A DNA stretch of 64,000 bases from assembly GCA_025517485.1 (NCBI GenBank), contig JAOPKB010000015.1, forward strand, positions 99,495 to 163,494. The letters are read 5' to 3'. The notes below the pieces were generated by a model. That model was not told the origin of the DNA and did no database searches. It saw only the letters and a program-made list of their open reading frames with translations. A program made the position numbers and the translations under genes. The DNA is from Natronoglomus mannanivorans. Its GTDB lineage: Archaea; Halobacteriota; Halobacteria; Halobacteriales; Natrialbaceae. Shown here piece by piece: positions 18,947 to 25,959 of the stretch (position 1 is the first letter of the stretch; each line of letters begins with the position of its first letter).

Positions 18947-19336
18947 ATGGCGAGTGATGATCCTTCGAAACCCTCTGCGCCAGACCTACCGGCGTATCTC
19001 CAAGAGCCCCTCGAGAGGCAATCACCAGACCAACTCGAGTCGGTCGCGGACTATGCTACCGAACTGGCGGCCTGGAAGCGGACGAAACGAGAACGCGAAC
19101 TCAGGCAAAAGCGAGCCGAGGAAGCCGTCGACGACGAGGAACTCGAAGATCTCGAAGAACGTGAGATTGCAACTGATCCCGAGGAATATGAAGACGTCCC
19201 GACCAGCGGAGCCTACATCACGGTCAAGGAAACGAAGCCAGGCTATCGCTACTATTACTGGCAATGGAGAGACGGAGACTCGTGGGAGAACGAGTACATT
19301 GCTCCAGTAAATCCAAAACAGAATAGTGAGAGCTAA
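18947..19336 (+). CDS. Small acidic plasmid protein beside the origin
   Basis: A 129-residue protein. The N-terminal part (LPAYLQEPLERQSPDQLESVADYATELAAWKR) is helical, followed by a highly charged coiled coil (RAEEAVDDEELEDLEEREIATDPEEYED). A C-terminal aromatic-rich segment (YITVKETKPGYRYYYWQWRDGD) resembles a small beta domain that binds a partner or nucleic acid. It faces away from the transfer operon and precedes the origin. A decayed duplicate lies at 21626-21775, so orc1 is bracketed by this gene family. The start is fixed by the adjoining inverted repeat. Function unknown; replication or copy-control accessory is possible. Confidence 0.75.
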   Translation: MASDDPSKPSAPDLPAYLQEPLERQSPDQLESVADYATELAAWKRTKRERELRQKRAEEAVDDEELEDLEEREIATDPEEYEDVPTSGAYITVKETKPGYRYYYWQWRDGDSWENEYIAPVNPKQNSES

Positions 19337-19410
19337 CATATCGTCGGAAATCGTCAGCGAAGATTAACCTGTGAGAGAAATTTCTCCCCTTCCAGCTGTG
19401 AGTGAGCCTC

Positions 19411-20006
19411 GTACCCCCACCCCCCGTGTGCGATATGAATTTGGTGAGTCTATAGGGAGACGAAACAGGATAAGAGCAATCGATTATGGGTTAGAAGAGG
19501 GTCTAACACGTGTTAACAGAGATGAGAGGTATTCTGAGTTCGCTAAGATTCAATCCCTGCTGCTCTATGACCGACTTCACTTTCTTCTCACCAACTATGG
19601 TTGAAGGTCCAATACGGACTCAGTTAGTAGAAAGAACATATAAAACTTTGCCTTCTAGAAATGCCAAGCGAATATGGATGGTTTGACGCCTCTTCTTCGT
19701 GAATTCGACAGCTACAACCTTTTTCCATCGTTTTGCTGGTCATCTCCCCCCTCTGTTTGTCCTCGATTTCATCTCGCACACGGGGTGTGGGGGTTGCTCG
19801 ATCTCTGAGCTAGCGATCACTACCAGTAGTGATGTTCGTCGAATTCATTTCGCACATGGGGTGTCCCATCATCATTTCATTTCGCACACGGAGGGTACTT
19901 ACGATGAATTGATTTCGCCCACGGTCTATTACTTCTCCGAACTCACTCGCCTTTCAAGCTATGTACCTCGAGAAAACCATCTATTTGACCTCGCACACGG
20001 TGTCCC
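19411..20006. other. Replication origin region with six origin-box-like repeats
   Basis: Repeats of the form ATTTCGCACACGGGG followed by a G/T-rich run occur at about 19411-19441 (minus strand), 19765-19794, 19841-19867, 19873-19897, 19906-19929 and 19983-20006 (plus strand). The first is inverted relative to the others, with an AT-rich stretch between them (about 19600-19690, including ACATATAAAACTTTG) that could be the unwinding element. Inverted origin-recognition boxes with a G-string around an AT-rich core, next to orc1/cdc6, is the established haloarchaeal origin layout. The stretch 19337-19960 holds no convincing gene. Confidence 0.85.
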
Positions 20007-20041
20007 ATATTTATTTATGCAGTCGGGAACAGTTCGATAGC

Positions 20042-21400
20042 ATGAGCGATGAGGAAAGGATGTCGGATGGGGATCAACAATCTCTTTCTGATTCGATTAA
20101 AGGTCGTCTCCAGACTGGTGCACAAAATTCAGTGTTCAAGAATAAGGGATTGCTCGATCCAGATACTGTCATTAACGAGGATCGAATCGTCGGCCGTGAT
20201 CAACAACTTGATGATATTATTACCTACCTTCGACCCACACTCAATGGCAACCGGCCACCCAATATGCTTCTTTATGGGCCATCTGGAACCGGAAAATCAC
20301 TGATCACTAATGCTGTCTGTGAGCAAGTCGAGGAACTCGCTCAAGCACAAGGTGATCATTTCGGTGTAGTCAACGTCAACTGCCAAACGATCAAATCTCA
20401 CGATCGCGCAGTCTACCGACTCGTTGAGTCTGCTGCAGCGAAGGCCGGCGTAACTCCAGGTGTCCCCGAAAGCGGTGTCTCGACTGATCAAAAGCTCAGT
20501 CGATTCTATGAGATACTTAGTGACTATTTCGACTCTGTGATCATCATTCTCGACGAAATCGATCTCTTAGTTGGACGCCAACGAGATCCCAACGACGAAC
20601 CTGCGTACTCGAAACTCCTCTATCAGCTCTCTCGTGCGTCTCAACTCGGCCGTATTGACGGTCACATCTCTGTTGCTGCACTCACGAACGATCCTCGATT
20701 TATGGAGAATCTCGATGGACGAGCAGAGAGTTCGTTCAATCCACAAGACGTCGTTTTCTCTGATTACGATGCAAACCAGCTACGAGCCATCCTTCAGCGA
20801 CGACGTGATGCCTACCAAGATGGCGTTCTTGAAGACGATATCATACCTCTTAGCGCCGCCTACGCTGCTCAAGACCACGGTGATGCACGGAAAGCGATCG
20901 ACCTTTTTCGGAAAGCTGGCGAGGTTGCCGATCGGCAGGGGGTGGACACAGTCAGAGAAGAGCATGTACGCGATGCACAGGAGGAAGCTGAGCGTGATAG
21001 AACTCTCACACAGATGCAGGGTCTTTCGACTCAAAAGAAGCTTTCTCTGTATGCGACTGCGATCGTTCCTGTCTACACAAACCGTAATATGAATGCTGTT
21101 CCCAGTACTGTCGCTTATCGCGTTTATCAGTATCTCACTGGTCTTATCGATGCAGACGAGAAATCACGAGACTCGTACCTTCGGTACATGAGCGAAGCTG
21201 AAACCTATAATTTCGTTACGTCGGAAAAACGAGGTCGTGGCTATGGTAGCGGTGTTCATAAGGAGTATACGTTCATCGATGACCCAGAAGTTGTTGCTGA
21301 AACGCTTCGCGAGGACTTTCGCCTCGAGGATGTCGAGAACAATGACGACCTAATAAAGTCTGTCGTCAATGCCCAAGTGAAAGAATTCTTTGACGATTAG
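20042..21400 (+). CDS. orc1: Orc1/Cdc6 family replication initiator
   Basis: A 452-residue AAA+ protein. Walker A is GPSGTGKS (about residues 77-84), Walker B is IIILDEIDLL, sensor 1 lies in AALTNDPRF, and sensor 2 in HGDARKAIDLFRKAG. A C-terminal winged-helix region follows (TVAYRVYQYLTGLID ... TSEKRGRGYGSGVHKEYTF) that would contact origin boxes. The start at 20042 (MSDEERMSDGD) is chosen because a TATA-like ATATTTATTTATG sits about 30 bases upstream, implying a nearly leaderless transcript; the frame extends further upstream but through an origin box. Origin-box repeats flank the gene on both sides, so it very likely starts replication of this replicon. Confidence 0.94.
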   Translation: MSDEERMSDGDQQSLSDSIKGRLQTGAQNSVFKNKGLLDPDTVINEDRIVGRDQQLDDIITYLRPTLNGNRPPNMLLYGPSGTGKSLITNAVCEQVEELAQAQGDHFGVVNVNCQTIKSHDRAVYRLVESAAAKAGVTPGVPESGVSTDQKLSRFYEILSDYFDSVIIILDEIDLLVGRQRDPNDEPAYSKLLYQLSRASQLGRIDGHISVAALTNDPRFMENLDGRAESSFNPQDVVFSDYDANQLRAILQRRRDAYQDGVLEDDIIPLSAAYAAQDHGDARKAIDLFRKAGEVADRQGVDTVREEHVRDAQEEAERDRTLTQMQGLSTQKKLSLYATAIVPVYTNRNMNAVPSTVAYRVYQYLTGLIDADEKSRDSYLRYMSEAETYNFVTSEKRGRGYGSGVHKEYTFIDDPEVVAETLREDFRLEDVENNDDLIKSVVNAQVKEFFDD

Positions 21401-21418
21401 TTGGCCCTAAGTCACAGA

Positions 21419-21537
21419 AATTCATTTCGCACACGGGGGGTGGGGTATTGCTATTGATACACTTCAAGATTTCATTTCGCATACGGTGTGTCCACCTCTG
21501 ATATTCCAGCTAATTCATCTCTCACACGGGGTCTATT
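21419..21537 (+). repeat. Three origin-box-like repeats downstream of orc1
   Basis: Copies at about 21419-21448 (ATTTCGCACACGGGGGG then TGGGG), 21468-21495 (ATTTCGCATACGGTGTG) and 21512-21537 (ATCTCTCACACGGGG) share the core of the boxes upstream of orc1. All three read in the plus direction. They place initiator-binding sites on both sides of the gene. Confidence 0.8.
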
Positions 21538-21584
21538 CATTAGCAGCGGTTGTTGTGAGGTGTGAATCCAGTACATCTAAGAAG

Positions 21585-21775
21585 GTTACCCCACAGATTG
21601 ATGTTATTTCATACGGTGGGGTAACTACAGCGATACTCCCCCAAAACCCTTGCACCAGAGCTGCCGACGTATCTACAGGATTCCCTCGAAAAGCAATCGC
21701 TAAATCGACTTGAGATGATCTCGGACTCTGCTATCGAACTGGTGACCTGAAAGCGAACAGTTCGATGAACAATGA
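21585..21775 (+). pseudogene. Decayed copy of the small origin-side gene with its inverted repeat
   Basis: The inverted repeat GTTACCCCAC/GTGGGGTAAC (21585-21625) and the following sequence match the region before and within the gene at 18947. The start codon has become ACA. The text then reads like LAPELPTYLQDSLEKQSLNRLE against SAPDLPAYLQEPLERQSPDQLE in the intact gene. It meets an in-frame TGA where the intact copy has Trp, and then jumps to sequence resembling the 3' end, so an internal deletion has also occurred. It lies between the origin boxes and CRISPR array 1. Confidence 0.75.
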
Positions 21776-21912
21776 GAGCTGACATCCGCAACCGATTGGC
21801 CTTGTACTGGCTGACTCCTGAATGAGGTCCAGATCGGCCCTGAAGAAACTGATCGATTGTATTGGTTGATCCTTCGTCTCTCGAATCGCAACAAAACGGA
21901 GTACATCACGCT

Positions 21913-23704
21913 GTTTCAATCCCGTTGTGGGTTTTCTCCCTACTGCGACCCACTCGAGGTCGTTGGCGAGCTGGTCGACGTACGGTTTCAATCCCGTTGT
22001 GGGTTTTCTCCCTACTGCGACACGTCGTGTTCTCGCACTCGTTCGCTGACTACGGCAAGTTTCAATCCCGTTGTGGGTTTTCTCCCTACTGCGACTCGAC
22101 GCCGAACGCGGAAAGATCACTCATCACGATGTTTCAATCCCGTTGTGGGTTTTCTCCCTACTGCGACGACGACGAGCTCGGCTCGAGCGTCGAAGTCGAA
22201 CGGGTTTCAATCCCGTTGTGGGTTTTCTCCCTACTGCGACCGAATAGACATAAACGTACTTCAACACGATCATGAGGTTTCAATCCCGTTCTGGGTTTTC
22301 TCCCTACTGCGACCGGAGTAGTCCACTGTCTCAGTGAGGTCTACTGACTGTTTCAATCCCGTTCTGGGTTTTCTCCCTACTGCGACTGCTGGTCCCGATT
22401 CCGGAGGGACACGTCGGCGTCCAGTTTCAATCCCGTTCTGGGTTTTCTCCCTACTGCGACGCGCCGGTCTGCGCGGGGTGGACCGTCATCGCGACTGTTT
22501 CAATCCCGTTCTGGGTTTTCTCCCTACTGCGACTGTGTCCGTTGAGAAAGTGGATGGAAACGGAGGAGAGTTTCAATCCCGTTCTGGGTTTTCTCCCTAC
22601 TGCGACACTGGCGGTCATCCAGCACGATGGTGACGCGGAGATCGTTTCAATCCCGTTCTGGGTTTTCTCCCTACTGCGACCGGCCTTCTCGAGATCCTCG
22701 AGGAACTCGTCGGCCTGTTTCAATCCCGTTCTGGGTTTTCTCCCTACTGCGACCACACTCTACGCGCTCAGTACCGTCCGTCACGCTACGTTTCAATCCC
22801 GTTCTGGGTTTTCTCCCTACTGCGACGCGACAAACCGCGCCGCGGTCCGTTCGGGCCGACGCCCCAGTTTCAATCCCGTTCTGGGTTTTCTCCCTACTGC
22901 GACATTGTGCCCGTCAGGAACCGATTCCTGAGCGCGATTCGTTTCAATCCCGTTCTGGGTTTTCTCCCTACTGCGACGGTCAGCTTCGGCCCCGAGATCG
23001 AGCAGACGCCGATGTTTCAATCCCGTTCTGGGTTTTCTCCCTACTGCGACACGCCTCTCTCTCGGAACGAGGCTGTCGAACTCCTTGTTTCAATCCCGTT
23101 CTGGGTTTTCTCCCTACTGCGACGCGAACATCCCGGACGAACTCCAGCAGCGCGGACAGGTTTCAATCCCGTTCTGGGTTTTCTCCCTACTGCGACCGAC
23201 CGCACCCGATCCGAGGCCGCCGCCCAGGATCCGTTTCAATCCCGTTCTGGGTTTTCTCCCTACTGCGACGCGAAGACGTCCCAGCAAGAGCAGACGTCGA
23301 CTTCGGGTTTCAATCCCGTTCTGGGTTTTCTCCCTACTGCGACCAGCACTCCTCGCAGACACGGTGATCGCCGGCAGTGTTTCAATCCCGTTCTGGGTTT
23401 TCTCCCTACTGCGACGGCACTGGCGCTTCTCGCTGCGCGGCTTGACGAGTTGTTTCAATCCCGTTCTGGGTTTTCTCCCTACTGCGACATTGGTTAGGCC
23501 CCCTGGATCGTGACGTCAGCTGTCTGTTTCAATCCCGTTCTGGGTTTTCTCCCTACTGCGACAGCCGCCTCCGAGCTCGAGGAAGCTGACATCATGTTTC
23601 AATCCCGTTCTGGGTTTTCTCCCTACTGCGACGCTCGAAGTTGATCTGGAACGGCCCCTGACGTTCGGTTTCAATCCCGTTCTGGGTTTTCTCCCTACTG
23701 CGAC
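21913..23704 (-). CRISPR. CRISPR array 1, 25 repeats of 37 bp
   Basis: I count 25 repeats and 24 spacers of about 33-37 bases. In crRNA sense (minus strand) the repeat starts GTCGCAGTAGGGAGAAAACC and ends CAGAACGGGATTGAAAC, with the ATTGAAAC handle expected of crRNA tags. The five repeats at the low-coordinate end carry a single change (CAGAAC to CACAAC in crRNA sense), marking that end as older. The leader is therefore at the high-coordinate side, beside the csa3-like gene. One spacer (23563-23595) is shared, with one mismatch, with array 2. Confidence 0.98.
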
Positions 23705-23820
23705 AGGGGGTTAAGATACCAAAAGCAGGCCAATAATTGTTTCTCTGATAGCGAGATCCACGGTGTTCTTCGTGAAGGGGGGCTATACAGAGAGTATAAA
23801 AAGATCGATGAACAGCGATG
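23705..23820 (-). promoter_or_regulatory. Leader of CRISPR array 1
   Basis: AT-rich 116 bases between array 1 and the regulator gene. Read on the minus strand, a strong TATA box (CTTTTTATACTC, about 23792-23803) lies roughly 90 bases before the first repeat, fitting transcription of the array away from the cas genes. New spacers would be added at this end. Confidence 0.75.
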
Positions 23821-24483
23821 TTAGTTGCCAGCAGCTCGGGCTAACGACAGTAACTCACCAGAGAAAGCAACCTGCACTCGTTTGGCCTTCCCAGTCGTGT
23901 TGGCTTCAACAATACCGGCATCCTCGAGATCGTTGACGTGCCGGATGACGGTACTCTTCGACTGTCCGGTTTCGTCGGCGATTGTCGACAGGGTTAGCCA
24001 GTCATCGGCTACGGCAATTGCTTCGAACGTTTCCTTCGTTCGATTCGGTATCTGCGCGGTCAGATCGGGTAAGGGCCACTCTTGAACCGTACTATCGAGA
24101 TCACTGAAGAAAAGTGCCTGGTCGATTATCTGCGTGAACGCGAGTGCTGTGACAGTCAACGGAAGGAGGATGTCTCGCGGTCCACCGCCCAATGAGACAA
24201 TTACTTCGCTATTCGTGTCAGCTCCGGCGAGGATCGTACAGCAGTCACGAACTGTTGTCTCGAACGACTCTACCGATATGCGCTCGACAGAACAGGTCGC
24301 TCTCGGTTCAATTTCCTGCAGTAGCTGCTTGACATCTGCAACTGCCTGAGTCGCCTGCTCGGTATCTGATTCCTCATTCGGGCGTAGCAAGACGATCACA
24401 TCCTCCGGGCCGAGACCCGTATTGACCACTGGACGCGTAACGCGTCGAGTGTCATAACCAATCGGCGAAACATACGTTCGCAC
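23821..24483 (-). CDS. csa3: Csa3-like CRISPR regulator (CARF domain plus winged helix)
   Basis: A 220-residue protein beginning at a GTG codon (24481-24483, VRTYVSPIGYD). The N-terminal part is a Rossmann-like CARF domain: an opening strand, PEDVIVLLRPNEE, then VIVSLGGGPRDILLPLTVTAL, the glycine-rich loop expected to bind a cyclic nucleotide. The C-terminal part is a winged helix (DDWLTLSTIADETGQSKSTVIRHVNDLEDAGIV). Csa3 proteins control cas genes and spacer acquisition in archaea. The gene diverges from cas6, with 136 bases between, so both promoters lie where it could bind. A longer frame upstream exists but lacks family-like sequence, hence the GTG choice. Confidence 0.85.
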   Translation of the reverse strand: MRTYVSPIGYDTRRVTRPVVNTGLGPEDVIVLLRPNEESDTEQATQAVADVKQLLQEIEPRATCSVERISVESFETTVRDCCTILAGADTNSEVIVSLGGGPRDILLPLTVTALAFTQIIDQALFFSDLDSTVQEWPLPDLTAQIPNRTKETFEAIAVADDWLTLSTIADETGQSKSTVIRHVNDLEDAGIVEANTTGKAKRVQVAFSGELLSLARAAGN

Positions 24484-24619
24484 GCATTTCACCACACCGT
24501 TGAGAAGTAAATACCTGCCGCTGCAGAATAGTGCAGTACACCACTCCAGAGAACATATAACTGCACATATTTGTCTGTTGGTAAACAATATTAAGTGCTC
24601 CCCCTTCGAACGCTGTGGT
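24484..24619. promoter_or_regulatory. Divergent promoter region csa3 / cas operon
   Basis: Holds AACATATAACTG (about 24550) and AACAATATTAAG (about 24585-24596). The latter is about 25-30 bases before the cas6 ATG, consistent with a leaderless cas mRNA. The sequence CTGCCGCTGCAGAATAGTGCAG (24516-24537) contains short inverted pieces that could be regulator sites. Confidence 0.55.
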
Positions 24620-25498
24620 ATGGAAACTACCAACGGGATGGGCAGCCAGTCCACCTCGCGGGTACGGCGGGTGACCGCAACACTCACGCCCGAATCTCGC
24701 TTCCCCGTTCCACAATCCGATGGTTACTCTGTCTACTCGGCGTTGCTGTCCGTGCTGTCGGGTGTCGACGCCGATGTCGGTGCGAGCGTCCACGACTCGC
24801 CGATGGGGAGCCTCCACTGTAGCGGCTTGCAAGGACCGTTCGGCGAGAGCGATCGGTCACACCACAAGACATTGCTGCCCGGCAAAACCTACGAGCTCTC
24901 GATTGGGATCGTCCACCCCGACGACGCTGACGTGTTTCAGGCGCTCGTGAACGCACTCGTTCTTGAGGGTGAGATGATCGAGCTGAGTCATGGTAAGTTA
25001 CGAGTGGAGCGCTTCGAGAGCGAGAAAACATCTCACGCGGATATTCTCGAAGAGGCAGCTGGCGTCGACAATCCCAGCCTTGAGTTTGACTTTCGAACAG
25101 CTACGTGTATCGAGGAGGCTGGTTCTGTCACCACGATGTTTCCAACGAGACAGGCTGTCTTCTCGAGTCTATTGGGGAAATGGAACCGAACTGCACCCGA
25201 CGACCTAGAGTTGGAAATCGATCGGGAGACGCTCGCATCATCAGTAATCGAAAAACCGGACGATTCGAGTTATCGTACACATAGCGTCCTCGTCAATCGT
25301 GTCGAAGGCGACAACGGAAATCCCCACCCCCTTTTTAGACAAGGATTCTCAGGACGCTGTGAATACGCGTTCAAAGATGCAAGCGACAGCGTGGAAAACG
25401 CAGTGACTGCGCTCGCGCTGTTCGGGGAGTATTCCGGCGTTGGAAGTGCAGTGGCTCGAGGGTGCGGTAATGTGACTGTAGAGGTCGATAATCAATGA
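24620..25498 (+). CDS. cas6: Cas6 CRISPR RNA endoribonuclease
   Basis: A 292-residue RAMP protein that cuts the array transcript within the repeat, leaving the ATTGAAAC tag. The ferredoxin-like start (TSRVRRVTATLTPES) and the glycine-rich loop near the C-terminus (GEYSGVGSAVARGCGNVTVEV) are the family hallmarks. The ATG at 24620 is chosen because it follows a TATA-like AATATTAA by about 27 bases; the frame extends upstream without family-like sequence. It is the first gene of the type I-D operon. Its stop lies in an 18-bp sequence repeated at the cas10d start, with an extra segment between. Confidence 0.85.
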   Translation: METTNGMGSQSTSRVRRVTATLTPESRFPVPQSDGYSVYSALLSVLSGVDADVGASVHDSPMGSLHCSGLQGPFGESDRSHHKTLLPGKTYELSIGIVHPDDADVFQALVNALVLEGEMIELSHGKLRVERFESEKTSHADILEEAAGVDNPSLEFDFRTATCIEEAGSVTTMFPTRQAVFSSLLGKWNRTAPDDLELEIDRETLASSVIEKPDDSSYRTHSVLVNRVEGDNGNPHPLFRQGFSGRCEYAFKDASDSVENAVTALALFGEYSGVGSAVARGCGNVTVEVDNQ

Positions 25499-25959
25499 CC
25501 TGCACAATAGATAGAAAATCCCTAAATTGGGTTTTCTGTGGCCGTAAATTGGATATCGCTCAGGTTTCAATCCCTTCAGAGGTTTCCACTCCATATCAAT
25601 CCGAGCAGATATTAAGTTCTGTCGAAAAGTGCATTAGTGAATTAGATATCCCTCAGCACCCTAGGCAATTATTATGCTCCAGGCTGTACAGCAAGTTAAG
25701 AATGATAGGAGGCGGACTTTCTTATCAAGGAAAAGTGTTCAAAGTGAAGTGCGTCTCAGAATCTAATGGGGTGCAGACACCGATGTCTTGGACGGGGATT
25801 ATTAAGTTTCAAAATAGGGAAACTCATCGATTTATCACCAATATTGACGGCATTTCTAAGGGAGACACTTACAGACTTCGAAAAGGCACCCTTGATAGTA
25901 TCGCACCATCAAATGTCGTAATCCGTCTATCATGTATCTCTGAGGTCGATAATCAATGA
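25495..25959 (+). CDS. Uncharacterised 154-codon frame inserted in the cas operon
   Basis: Starts at the ATGA of the cas6 stop and ends at the ATGA of the cas10d start, giving coupling at both ends. It is visibly AT-richer, with codons such as TTA, ATA, AGA and AGG that neighbouring cas genes avoid. The protein is not acidic. Its middle (KVFKVKCVSESNGVQ ... SWTGIIKFQNRETHRF) could be a small beta domain, and a shorter start at Met70 (25702) is possible. The first ~35 codons overlap two antisense repeat-like sequences (25512-25600), so the frame may be partly or wholly incidental to an RNA module. I recognise no family. Options: a toxin or regulator of a CreTA-like unit, an acquired anti-CRISPR or accessory gene, or a non-coding insert. 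Confidence 0.45.
   Translation: MTCTIDRKSLNWVFCGRKLDIAQVSIPSEVSTPYQSEQILSSVEKCISELDIPQHPRQLLCSRLYSKLRMIGGGLSYQGKVFKVKCVSESNGVQTPMSWTGIIKFQNRETHRFITNIDGISKGDTYRLRKGTLDSIAPSNVVIRLSCISEVDNQ
25512..25600 (-). ncRNA. Candidate CRISPR-repeat-like RNA (CreA-like)
   Basis: On the minus strand, 25600-25564 is a degenerate 37-nt repeat. It matches the array repeats at 23 of 37 positions without gaps, including the last 11 (GGGATTGAAAC, with the crRNA tag). After 14 bases (CTGAGCGATATCCA) comes a second repeat-like piece sharing AGAAAACCCA and GGGATT with the array-1 repeat. A TATA-like AACTTAATATC lies about 25 bases upstream of the first pseudo-repeat on the same strand. Known CreA antitoxins of haloarchaeal type I-B loci are degenerate mini-CRISPRs located between cas6 and cas8b. 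This is the same position in a type I-D operon. Processing and function are inference. Confidence 0.5.

Larger units (their letters stand above)
25481..25959. repeat. 18-bp direct repeat bounding an insert between cas6 and cas10d
   Basis: GAGGTCGATAATCAATGA occurs at 25481-25498 (end of cas6) and identically at 25942-25959 (just before cas10d). Each copy ends with an ATGA that is both a stop and a start. Removing one copy and the sequence between would join cas6 directly to cas10d by ATGA, the likely ancestral arrangement. The 461-bp difference is therefore an insertion or duplication product. Confidence 0.92.

Noticed and set aside
22921..22941. TTCCTGAGCG in an array 1 spacer matches the start of the pseudo-spacer next to a TTC
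   Set aside because: A ten-base match of this kind is expected by chance at an appreciable rate in a window this long, and the site is inside a spacer rather than a promoter.
21857..23513. Long open frames across array 1 on both strands
   Set aside because: They arise because the repeat lacks stops; the translated text repeats the same short peptides with every repeat unit.
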